NCBI RefSeq assembly: GCF_022601685.1
Contig: NZ_JAKUML010000014.1
Span: 1 to 64,000 of the forward strand
Source of the DNA: Acinetobacter sedimenti
Lineage (GTDB): Bacteria; Pseudomonadota; Gammaproteobacteria; Pseudomonadales; Moraxellaceae
Length of the DNA: 64,000 nt
Direction of reading: 5' to 3'
The notes under the pieces were generated by a model, which was not told where the DNA came from, did not search any database, and was given only the letters and a program-made list of their open reading frames with translations. Below, piece after piece: positions 56,587 through 64,000 of the stretch; position 1 is the first letter of the stretch; each line of letters starts with the position of its first letter. Both the position numbers and the translations under genes were made by a program.

Positions 56587-57606
56587 ATGGCTTCATCTAC
56601 CTCAAATCCCCTCCAAGCCAATCATTCTCATCAGTTTGATCAAGGCAATCCGCTTGCTCAGAAAAAAATTCTGATTGCGACCATTTTTACTGGCGTTATG
56701 ATGGTTGCAGAAATTGCTGGTGGATGGATTTTCAACTCCATGGCACTACTTGCTGATGGATGGCATATGAGTTCGCATATGTTGGCACTTGGCTTGGCTT
56801 ATGTTGCCTATCGTGCCGCACGTCATTATGCCAATGACCCACGCTTTTGCTTTGGCACATGGAAAATCGAAATTCTCGCAGGATATAGCAGTGCGATCTT
56901 ACTCATGCTCGTTGCGTTAATTATGTGTATTAGCTCGATTGAACGCCTATTTCATCCCGTGCAAATTCATTATAACGAAGCAATCAGCATTGCGATTTTA
57001 GGTTTAATCGTGAATGTCGTTTGTGCATGGTTACTGCATGATGATCATGCACATCAAGGGCATTCACAACACCATGGACACGCACATCACGGACATTCGC
57101 ATCATAGCCACCATCATCATGACCATGATCATTCTCATCACGAACATTCATACGATGAACATGAAGCAACGCATACTCACCATAGCCATGATCTGAATCA
57201 ACGTGCTGCATTTTTACATGTCATCGCAGATGCACTGACATCTGTACTGGCAATCATCGCCTTATTCGCTGGAAAATATTTGCAGTGGGATTTTTTAGAT
57301 GCAATTTTAGGCATTGTTGGCGCAATTTTGGTGTCAAAATGGGCTTTAGGACTGATTCGTCAGACAGGAAAAATTCTCCTTGAAGCTGAAATGGATGTAC
57401 CTGTCGTCGTAGAAATTAAAGAAATGATGCAGGATTTAGATGTTGAACTGGCAGATTTGCACGTATGGCAAGTTGGTCGAGAAAAATTTTCCTGCATTCT
57501 CGCTATCAAAACTGAAAATCATGCGATTACACCTGAAAGTATCAAACATGCTTTGTCGATCCATGAAGAAATCGTACATGCCAGTATTGAAGTGAATTAT
57601 CTGTAA
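56587..57606 (+). CDS. CDF-family metal exporter with a His-rich loop (DmeF-like)
   Basis: 339 residues. Six helices of a cation diffusion facilitator with the metal-site HxxxD type residues: ADGWHMSSHMLAL in helix 2 and HVIADALTSVLAII in helix 5. Between helices 4 and 5 an about 40-residue His/Asp-rich loop (HGHAHHGHSHHSHHHHDHDH) would bind metal. A C-terminal ferredoxin-like domain follows. DmeF-type CDFs export Co2+/Ni2+ by H+ exchange. The divergent repressor and its operator support a metal-inducible unit; the metal is inferred. Confidence 0.85.
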   Translation: MASSTSNPLQANHSHQFDQGNPLAQKKILIATIFTGVMMVAEIAGGWIFNSMALLADGWHMSSHMLALGLAYVAYRAARHYANDPRFCFGTWKIEILAGYSSAILLMLVALIMCISSIERLFHPVQIHYNEAISIAILGLIVNVVCAWLLHDDHAHQGHSQHHGHAHHGHSHHSHHHHDHDHSHHEHSYDEHEATHTHHSHDLNQRAAFLHVIADALTSVLAIIALFAGKYLQWDFLDAILGIVGAILVSKWALGLIRQTGKILLEAEMDVPVVVEIKEMMQDLDVELADLHVWQVGREKFSCILAIKTENHAITPESIKHALSIHEEIVHASIEVNYL

Positions 57607-57610
57607 TTTT

Positions 57611-57634
57611 AAATGCCCACATTTGTGGGCATTT
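57611..57634. terminator. Terminator between the CDF exporter and the acyl-CoA dehydrogenase
   Basis: AAATGCCCACA (57611-57621) and TGTGGGCATTT (57624-57634) are complementary with a tight centre, T-rich on both sides. It serves the convergent genes; the CDF stop is 4 bases upstream and the dehydrogenase stop 33 bases downstream. Confidence 0.8.
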
Positions 57635-57667
57635 TCAATGATTCAATATGCTATTTCAACCGTTCAA

Positions 57668-58810
57668 TCAACGCCCTAACACATCACGAGCCACGATCTC
57701 TTTCATGATCTCATTGGTACCGCCATAGATACGCTGAATCCGTGCATCCACAAAGAAGCGTGAAATCGAATATTCAGTCATATAGCCGTAACCGCCAAAC
57801 AGCTGAAGCAAATTATCCGCCACTTTCATCTGCATATCCGTTGAGAATGCTTTGATCGCCGCCGCAGTTTGCACGGTCATGATGCCTTCCATGTATTCTT
57901 CCACACAGCGCTCATAAAATGCTGCCACAGCTTGTTCATCAATCTTGGCTTGCGCAATGACGAAGCGAGTATTCTGGAACTTGGCAATCGACTGACCAAA
58001 CGCCTGACGCTCTTGGACATATTTCACCGTCACATCAATCGCACCACGAATCGCACCCAACGCCGTCGCTGCAATCGCTGTACGTTCACGAGGAAGCTCT
58101 TGCATAAGATAAGCAAAACCATGCCCAGCTTGACCGAGCAATTGATTTTTCGGGACTTTGACATTATCAAAGAATAGCTCTGAAGTATCTTGAGAATGTA
58201 AGCCGATTTTGTCTAAGTTGGTGCCCTTTTTAAAACCATCCAAATGCGTATCCACTAGCATGAGTGAAACGCCTTTTGCTTTGGCAGCAGGATCAGTTTT
58301 CACGGCAAGGACAACTAAATCTGCATGCTGACCATTAGAAATAAAGGTTTTCGAGCCATTTAATAGGTAATGATCATCTTGCAAAATCGCATTTGAACGA
58401 ATCGCTTGTAAATCCGAACCTGCTCCAGGCTCAGTCATCCCAATTGCACCAACGACTTCACCTGACACCATTTTTGGTAGCCATTGTTGCTTTTGCTCTT
58501 CATTGGCAATGTGCAAAATATACGGCGCCGCAATCTCAGAGTGACACGAGATCGCAGTCGATAACGCACCATAGCCTGCACGAGATGCTTCCTCTACAAG
58601 CATGAGTGAATAATACGTCGGCACACTATAGCCACCATATTCTTCAGGTAGATCGACACAGAGATAACCATTTTCACCCAAGAGATTCCAAACTTGTCGA
58701 GGCATCAAGCCTTCTTTTTCCCAAGTTTCATAATGCGGTGCGATATGCTCCTGCATAAAACGGCGAAAATTGTCACGGAAGAGTTCTAAATCGGCATCGT
58801 GCTTTAACAT
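57668..58810 (-). CDS. Acyl-CoA dehydrogenase
   Basis: 380 residues with the complete ACAD fold. N-terminal helices (DNFRRFMQEHIAPHYETWEKEG), the FAD-binding IGMTEPGAGSDLQAI motif near residue 127, WKTFISNG-type NGSKTFISNGQHADL, and the C-terminal FGGYGYMTEYSISRFF with catalytic-base region RIYGGTNEIMKEIVARD. Chain-length specificity cannot be read. It lies alone, so its electron-transfer and beta-oxidation partners are elsewhere. Confidence 0.9.
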   Translation of the reverse strand: MLKHDADLELFRDNFRRFMQEHIAPHYETWEKEGLMPRQVWNLLGENGYLCVDLPEEYGGYSVPTYYSLMLVEEASRAGYGALSTAISCHSEIAAPYILHIANEEQKQQWLPKMVSGEVVGAIGMTEPGAGSDLQAIRSNAILQDDHYLLNGSKTFISNGQHADLVVLAVKTDPAAKAKGVSLMLVDTHLDGFKKGTNLDKIGLHSQDTSELFFDNVKVPKNQLLGQAGHGFAYLMQELPRERTAIAATALGAIRGAIDVTVKYVQERQAFGQSIAKFQNTRFVIAQAKIDEQAVAAFYERCVEEYMEGIMTVQTAAAIKAFSTDMQMKVADNLLQLFGGYGYMTEYSISRFFVDARIQRIYGGTNEIMKEIVARDVLGR

Positions 58811-59200
58811 CTGATTTCCCTACGGTATCTAATTGCAGACTTTTAGTCTTTGGTTAAGTCGCTTCATATCACGTTTTAAATATGACGCATTCAAATATGA
58901 AGTATTAAATTTTAGCCATCATGCCATTTTCACGCTTTTATTTCGACCAATTTTACGGATAAAGTGTGAACTGATCAGCCAGTTTTAGATTTTTTTCAAT
59001 ACAACATAAAAAGTGAAATTGATTCATGTCAATTTTTTAAAATTTTCAAGAACTTTTGATAAGTGAATTTTATTTAATTTTCAATTGGTTGAATATCAAA
59101 TATCAGAAGTTTTGATTGAATTGCTTGAGCGCTAATCTGCCATCTCAGTGCAATATGATGTAAGATATCGCCATTTTTAAAATTCAAGAATGGAAGTTTC
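58811..59200. other. Divergent intergenic region between the acyl-CoA dehydrogenase gene and metK
   Basis: 390 AT-rich bases with no gene. AAATTGA/TCAATTT (59016-59022, 59029-59035) with a six-T tail looks like a weak terminator with no obvious transcript. No SAM-I, SAM-II or other known riboswitch motif was recognised before metK. GGAAG 4 bases before the metK ATG is the ribosome-binding site. Confidence 0.4.
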
Positions 59201-60370
59201 ATGCGCGAGTACGCAGTATTTACATCAGAATCGGTAAGTGAAGGTCATCCAGACAAAATGGCTGATCAGATCAGTGATGCGATTCTTGATGCAATTTTAG
59301 AACAAGATATTTATGCACGTGTCGCATGCGAAACCTTAGTTAAAACTGGTGCGGTGGTACTTGCAGGGGAAATCACCACGACGGCGAATATTGATTTTGA
59401 AAATATTGTCCGTAACACAGTGAATGGTATCGGCTATCATCATTCCGATTTAGGTTTTGATGGTTCGACCTGTGCCGTGATCAACATGATCGGTAAACAA
59501 TCGCCTGAGATTGCTCAAGGTGTTGATCGCCAAAAGCCTGAAGATCAAGGTGCGGGCGATCAAGGCTTGATGTTTGGTTACGCGAGCCGTGAAACTGATG
59601 TGCTCATGCCTGCACCAATCTCATATGCGCACCGCTTGATGGAGCGTCAAGCTGAGCTACGTCGTAACAATAATGGCTTGCCGTGGCTACGCCCTGATGC
59701 GAAAAGCCAAGTCACTTTTGCTTATGAAAACGGCAAACCAGTTCGCCTTGATGCTGTTGTACTTTCTACACAACACGATCCTGAAATTTCTCAAGCAGAT
59801 TTGAAAGAAGCAATCATTGAAGAGATCATCAAACCTGTGATTCCTGCTGAAATGTTCCATGCAGAAACGAAATTCCACATCAATCCGACCGGCATTTTTG
59901 TGATCGGTGGTCCAGTCGGCGATTGTGGTTTGACTGGTCGTAAAATTATCGTTGATACCTACGGCGGTATGGCGCGTCACGGTGGCGGTGCATTCTCTGG
60001 TAAAGACCCATCCAAAGTTGACCGTTCGGCAGCCTATGCAGGTCGTTATGTGGCGAAGAATATCGTTGCTGCGGGACTTGCGGATAAATGTGAAATCCAA
60101 GTCAGCTATGCCATCGGTGTGGCTGAGCCAACTTCAATCTCGCTAAATACTTTTGGTACGGCAAAAATCGCTGAAGAAACCATTATCGAATTGGTTCGTG
60201 AGCATTTTGACCTACGTCCATTTGGTATCACACGTATGTTGAACTTGTTACAACCGATGTATAAGCAAACGGCAACTTATGGTCACTTCGGTCGTGAAGG
60301 AAGTAGCACTGCATTTACATGGGAACAAACTGATAAAGCAGAATTACTGAAAGATGCAGCAGGGCTTTAA
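59201..60370 (+). CDS. metK: S-adenosylmethionine synthase
   Basis: 389 residues. It makes SAM from methionine and ATP. Domain motifs: [20 protein letters not shown] at the N-terminus, [12 protein letters not shown] near 119 (ATP site), LRPDAKSQV, the K-loop region FIVGGP-type [24 protein letters not shown] and [28 protein letters not shown] good terminator follows (60414). Methionine, methylation and quorum-type pathways depend on it; no paralogue in the window. Confidence 0.96.
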   Translation: MREYAVFTSESVSEGHPDKMADQISDAILDAILEQDIYARVACETLVKTGAVVLAGEITTTANIDFENIVRNTVNGIGYHHSDLGFDGSTCAVINMIGKQSPEIAQGVDRQKPEDQGAGDQGLMFGYASRETDVLMPAPISYAHRLMERQAELRRNNNGLPWLRPDAKSQVTFAYENGKPVRLDAVVLSTQHDPEISQADLKEAIIEEIIKPVIPAEMFHAETKFHINPTGIFVIGGPVGDCGLTGRKIIVDTYGGMARHGGGAFSGKDPSKVDRSAAYAGRYVAKNIVAAGLADKCEIQVSYAIGVAEPTSISLNTFGTAKIAEETIIELVREHFDLRPFGITRMLNLLQPMYKQTATYGHFGREGSSTAFTWEQTDKAELLKDAAGL

Positions 60371-60413
60371 GCTGTGCTCTGATATTTTATATGATACAAA
60401 TTTGATCTAAAAC

Positions 60414-60441
60414 AAAGCCTGCGACATGCAGGCTTTATTTT
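60414..60441 (+). terminator. Terminator of metK
   Basis: AAAGCCTGC (60414-60422) and GCAGGCTTT (60428-60436) form a 9-bp perfect stem with loop GACAT, then ATTTTT. It lies 44 bases after metK and 47 bases before the end of the convergent SRPBCC gene. Confidence 0.88.
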
Positions 60442-60487
60442 TGACATTAGAACTTTGAGAAGATTTTAACTGCCGAGTAAATAAGAT

Positions 60488-60931
60488 TTACGCACTTTCT
60501 GACAATGTTTTCAAAATGTCTAAGCCTTTGGTAAAGCCATTACTCATCATTTCTTCCCACTCTGCATCAGTATCCAGTTCGACTTTGACAATGGTTTGCC
60601 CTTGCGTATTTTCACTTAACAAGTACTTTTCCTGTGCACCTTTCATCTTTAACACTTGCGGGCTGTCAAAATCTTCTACACCATTTTCCATAAAACCAAG
60701 ATGGGTAAATACAAGAGCATTCGGCTCGTCCATCTCGCTAATCGTTGAAATCATGCCGTTTTGACTGCCGTCTAAAAAGAGCGTCCGACCATTCACTTGC
60801 CAATCCGACTGCATCCGAGAGTCTGCACTAAATGCACTGGTCCACTTTGGATAAGTATCTTCGCCCCAAAGCTTTTGCCATACTGTCGCCTGATCTGCAT
60901 TGATGATTTTTTCAAAAGTAAGCATGATCAT
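60488..60931 (-). CDS. SRPBCC/START-like (AHSA1-type) small protein
   Basis: 147 residues from the ATG at 60931, with GGAG 9 bases upstream. The helix-grip fold is suggested by FEKIINADQATVWQKLWGEDTYPKWTSAF at the N-terminus and KVELDTDAEWEEMMSNGFTKGLDILKTL at the C-terminus, features of the AHSA1/polyketide-cyclase SRPBCC group. Ligand unknown. A tandem repeat (61059-61092) lies upstream, between it and the PH-like membrane gene. Confidence 0.75.
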   Translation of the reverse strand: MIMLTFEKIINADQATVWQKLWGEDTYPKWTSAFSADSRMQSDWQVNGRTLFLDGSQNGMISTISEMDEPNALVFTHLGFMENGVEDFDSPQVLKMKGAQEKYLLSENTQGQTIVKVELDTDAEWEEMMSNGFTKGLDILKTLSESA

Positions 60932-61058
60932 TATTCTTTACTCCGTTATTGTGTTCAGTTCGGTAACTCTGTTTAGATTTATATAATTTCCATTCTGAAA
61001 GACTTTACCGAGTTTTTATTGATTTGAATATTGATGTTTTTATAGACAACGTAACAAT

Positions 61059-61092
61059 TTATAACTCATCTTATAACTCATCTTATAACTCA
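61059..61092. repeat. Three tandem copies of a 12-base unit
   Basis: TTATAACTCATC occurs at 61059-61070 and 61071-61082, followed by TTATAACTCA at 61083-61092. It lies in the 207-base gap upstream of the SRPBCC gene and downstream of the mutS operon. The head-to-tail array could change copy number by slippage. No coding meaning is supported. Confidence 0.7.
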
Positions 61093-61138
61093 CCCGACGA
61101 TCACCCAAAATTACTCAGAAAAAATTTATATGATACCG

Positions 61139-61594
61139 CTAGATTCGTGTATTTTTATGCCACATCAAATCTGCGATTAAACTGGATTCGATGGTTAAGT
61201 GACTCGCTTTAATTGTCTGATTGATGAATTGTTCAAAGGCATTTTTATCTTTACCTGACCAATAAATACTTGGCAATAATATAAAAAGCTGTGCTCCTGC
61301 ATAAAGCACATAACTGCCCTGTCCACCAAGCTCGATCCGATCAATATCTTGCCAACGGATTTGGTAGTGTCCACGCAGACAACGATGTGAAATGAAACCA
61401 TCACTCACCTCATAAGTCCCCGCACTCATCACCATGTAGCAAGCGATTAAATTCAAGAAAATTAGAAATAATACAGGTGCATACTGTCCTGCATAAAAAG
61501 CACTGATCAAATTTAAACTAAAGAAAAACAACCCAAACAATCCGACATTACGAAGTATCGCAACGGAAACCGTCAGAGTTTGCTGTAATGGCAT
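61139..61594 (-). CDS. Two-helix membrane protein with a PH-like domain, unknown function
   Basis: 151 residues. Two hydrophobic helices near residues 15-33 (NVGLFGLFFFSLNLISAF) and 40-58 (PVLFLIFLNLIACYMVMSA) are followed by a beta-rich domain: YEVSDGFISHRCLRGHYQIRWQDIDRIELGG, the bPH2/YcxB-like pattern of bacterial PH domains. The ATG abuts the mutS stop (TAAATG), so the two are cotranscribed and probably translationally coupled. A link to mismatch repair is not implied. Confidence 0.6.
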   Translation of the reverse strand: MPLQQTLTVSVAILRNVGLFGLFFFSLNLISAFYAGQYAPVLFLIFLNLIACYMVMSAGTYEVSDGFISHRCLRGHYQIRWQDIDRIELGGQGSYVLYAGAQLFILLPSIYWSGKDKNAFEQFINQTIKASHLTIESSLIADLMWHKNTRI

Positions 61595-64000
61595 TTATTT
61601 TATCTGCTGTTTCAGTTGATAGAGCATATCTAAGGCTTGACGTGGCGTGAGATCATCCAATTGTAAATTTGATAATTGCTGTTCAATCTCTTGATATTTC
61701 TCTAACAACACTTGATCGGCAATATGATTCTCCGCTAAATTATTTTCCACGAATGATGATTGCTCTGCGAATTGAGGTTCTGCAAAAAGATCGTTTTGTA
61801 CTTGTAGCGGTGTTGCCTGTGCTTGATGAATCTCAAGTTCAGAGAGTTTTTTCTGTGCAGATTTAACGACATTTTGTGGAATCCCTGCAAGTTTCGCCAC
61901 TTGTAAACCATGACTTTTACTGGCTGGACCATGTTGGACTTTGTGCAATAAAATCAATTGTCCTTTGATCTCTTTTGCCACCACATGATAGTTATCAATC
62001 GCAGACTCAGCACCCAACTCAGTCAATTCAAAATAATGCGTCGCAAACATACATAAGCATTTGATACGTTTGGCGAGATCAAGCACACACGCCCACGCCA
62101 ACGATAAACCATCATAGGTACTGGTACCACGCCCGACCTCGTCCATCAGCACTAAAGACTGACTGGTGGCATGATGTAGAATTTGCGCTGTTTCGGTCAT
62201 TTCGACCATGAAAGTTGACTTGCCTGACGACAAATCATCTGCCGAACCAATCCGAGTAAAGATACGATCAATACTACTCATTTTGGCAACTTCCGCAGGG
62301 ACAAAGCTACCACAATGCGCAAGTAGCACGATCAATGCCGTCTGACGCATATAGGTCGATTTCCCGCCCATATTCGGCCCTGTGATGATCGCCAAACGAT
62401 GCTGTGCATCAAGATGAGTATCATTGGCGGTATATGGTGTTTTGATCAAAGCTTCAACCACAGGATGACGACCACCTTGAATATGAATGCCAGTTTCAAG
62501 CTGAAAATCAGGACGTTGCCAATGGTGCATGCGAGCTTGCGTCGCCCAGTTGGCGTAAACATCCAAATCGGCAATCGCTCGGCTCATGATTTGTAATGGC
62601 ACAATTTCGTCACGAAGCTCTTGCAGAAGCAATTCATAGAGCTGTTTTTCACGGTTCAGCGCACGTGCTTCACTGGAGAGTACTTTATCTTCAAAAGATT
62701 TGAGCTCAGGTGTGATGTAACGCTCAGCATTTTTTAAGGTTTGGCGACGGATAAAGTGTGCAGGTGCCTGTGCGGCTTGCGCACGAGAAAGCTCGATATA
62801 GTAGCCACTGACTCGGTTATAGCCGATTTTTAAGTTGGCAATGCCTGAGGCTTCCCGCTCTTTGACTTCGAGATCAATGAGGAATTGCCCTGCATGATCA
62901 CGAATCTGACGTAGTTCATCCAGCTCATCATCAAAGCCTTCAGCAATAACGCCACCTTCACGCAGTAATACAGGCGGTAATTCAACAATCGCTTGATTCA
63001 GCCGATCATAAATATGCTGAAATTGACCAAGTTCGCTTGCAATACGAGTCAGTGCAACATCACCATTTTGCAAAGTCGCTTTTAAAGCATGTTGTAGAAA
63101 CGGCAACTGACCACACGCCTGACGCAATTGCACAATATCACGTGGACGAGCCGTGCCTAAACCAATCCGTGAAAGTACCCGTTCAATATCGCCAATCTCA
63201 CGCAATACCAAACGCAGTGGCTCTTCATGGAAGCCATCTTTGATGGTTTGTACCGCATTTAGACGCTCATTGAGTAATGCACTATCACGAATCGGCTGGG
63301 TAAGATGTCGTGCAAGCAGCCGTGAACCCATTGCTGTTTTACATTGATTAACCAAATCAAATAGCGATGTGCCATGCTCAAAGAGTGGCTCAATAATCTC
63401 TAAATTCCGTCGTGTAATCGGATCAAGCGCAATAAATTGATCGGATTGCTCCACTTTGATACTGGTGATATGCGGTAACGCTGTTTTCTGCGTTTCCCGT
63501 GCATAATGAATCAGCGCCGCCGCCGCCGCTTGGGCAAGCTCTAACTGATCCAAGCCAAAACCTGCTAATGACTTCACACCAAATTGATCGCATAAGGTTT
63601 GATAGGCATTTTTAATATTAAAATCGACATTCGGGCGCTGTGTAGTTGGACAGTCCAGTTGTGCTTCGATCTGAGCAAATAACTCTCGATCTACCATCGA
63701 CTCATCGACAATCACTTCATTTGGCGCAATGCGTGCCATTTCTAATATCATTTGATCAGGGTGTAAAGCTTGCTGTTGTACTCGGAATAGCCCTGCGCTG
63801 AGATCGAGTACCGCAATACCGATTTGACCTTGTTTAATCGCAATCGAAACGAGATGATTATTTTGACTACTTGCCAACAACGCATCGTCAGTCAAGGTAC
63901 CTGGTGTTAATACACGAACAACCTTACGCTCGACTGGCCCTTTACCTGTAACCTCACCAACTTGTTCACAGATTGCTACGGTTTCCCCTGCTTTAATCAA
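61595..64000 (-). CDS. mutS: DNA mismatch repair protein MutS (cut by window edge)
   Basis: 801 residues are inside the window and the N-terminal part (about 50-80 residues with the mismatch-binding Phe-x-Glu) lies beyond the right edge. The visible part starts within domain I ([22 protein letters not shown]), continues through the core and lever domains, and reaches the ATPase with Walker [14 protein letters not shown] near residue 620 of the full protein, Walker [17 protein letters not shown] and the HFELTEL signature. MutS recognises mismatches and starts repair with MutL. The C-terminal acidic Gln-rich linker is followed by the tetramerisation helix. Confidence 0.96.
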   Translation of the reverse strand: MIKAGETVAICEQVGEVTGKGPVERKVVRVLTPGTLTDDALLASSQNNHLVSIAIKQGQIGIAVLDLSAGLFRVQQQALHPDQMILEMARIAPNEVIVDESMVDRELFAQIEAQLDCPTTQRPNVDFNIKNAYQTLCDQFGVKSLAGFGLDQLELAQAAAAALIHYARETQKTALPHITSIKVEQSDQFIALDPITRRNLEIIEPLFEHGTSLFDLVNQCKTAMGSRLLARHLTQPIRDSALLNERLNAVQTIKDGFHEEPLRLVLREIGDIERVLSRIGLGTARPRDIVQLRQACGQLPFLQHALKATLQNGDVALTRIASELGQFQHIYDRLNQAIVELPPVLLREGGVIAEGFDDELDELRQIRDHAGQFLIDLEVKEREASGIANLKIGYNRVSGYYIELSRAQAAQAPAHFIRRQTLKNAERYITPELKSFEDKVLSSEARALNREKQLYELLLQELRDEIVPLQIMSRAIADLDVYANWATQARMHHWQRPDFQLETGIHIQGGRHPVVEALIKTPYTANDTHLDAQHRLAIITGPNMGGKSTYMRQTALIVLLAHCGSFVPAEVAKMSSIDRIFTRIGSADDLSSGKSTFMVEMTETAQILHHATSQSLVLMDEVGRGTSTYDGLSLAWACVLDLAKRIKCLCMFATHYFELTELGAESAIDNYHVVAKEIKGQLILLHKVQHGPASKSHGLQVAKLAGIPQNVVKSAQKKLSELEIHQAQATPLQVQNDLFAEPQFAEQSSFVENNLAENHIADQVLLEKYQEIEQQLSNLQLDDLTPRQALDMLYQLKQQIK

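Noticed and set aside
57014..57196. Alternative frames in the His-rich loop of the CDF exporter
   Set aside because: They arise from the CAT/CAC repeats of the His-rich loop and are out of frame with the conserved protein.
58811..59200. SAM riboswitch upstream of metK
   Set aside because: No known SAM-box or SAM-II-like core was recognised, and metK riboswitches are rare in gammaproteobacteria.

Overview
The window looks like a chromosomal segment of an Acinetobacter-type gammaproteobacterium (Moraxellaceae). The case rests on the str operon (rpsL-rpsG-fusA-tuf), a HemJ-type protoporphyrinogen oxidase, the prmA / fis / purH / purD order, the divergent rpiA / ilvA pair, an AT-rich composition with many CAA, AAA and GAT codons, and protein sequences that read as Acinetobacter-like. 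Species cannot be fixed by eye. I saw no tRNA, rRNA, CRISPR array, insertion sequence or prophage.

Layout. 0-4 kb: str operon on the minus strand behind a clear sigma70-type promoter, with structured intergenic RNA upstream of rpsG and fusA. 4-7.5 kb: an EcsC-family protein with a histone-H1-like tail, then fabB and hemJ. 7.5-9 kb: a membrane-anchored protein of unknown function whose frame runs through an in-frame TGA into 63 further plausible codons. 9-17.3 kb: a minus-strand cluster encoding an EmrA/HlyD adaptor, an EmrB/DHA2 exporter, an acyltransferase-like protein, a GH3-family acyl-adenylating enzyme, a TolC-family channel and a GNAT-like protein. This is the best candidate for an undescribed system: synthesis of a conjugate coupled to its own tripartite export pump. 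17.4-32 kb: housekeeping and membrane genes (HAD phosphatase, thiD, dcd, rpe, M48 protease plus DUF898 protein, S-formylglutathione hydrolase, a membrane-anchored C13 caspase-like peptidase, rimI, ynfA, clpS-clpA, argC). 32-42 kb: an orphan lipoprotein, a YgjP-like metalloprotein, rpiA, ilvA, then a secreted sphingomyelinase-like enzyme and a Lif-like foldase that both carry single-base frameshifts, followed by small genes and an adenosine kinase. 42-50 kb: a PreP-type M16 protease, outer-membrane phospholipase A (pldA), rlmKL and a BASS transporter. 50-64 kb: prmA, an MJ0042 zinc-ribbon protein, fis, purH, purD, a CsoR/RcnR-type repressor divergent from a His-rich CDF metal exporter, an acyl-CoA dehydrogenase, metK, a SRPBCC protein, a PH-like membrane protein and mutS, which runs off the right edge.

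Two themes stand out. One is envelope and lipid biology: FabB, GH3 and acyltransferases with an efflux pump, sphingomyelinase, PldA and acyl-CoA dehydrogenase. The other is a set of single-base lesions (7732, about 37780, the A6 run at 39081, possibly the T5 run at 46785). These are either real gene decay or residual assembly errors and should be checked against reads before any gene is called dead.
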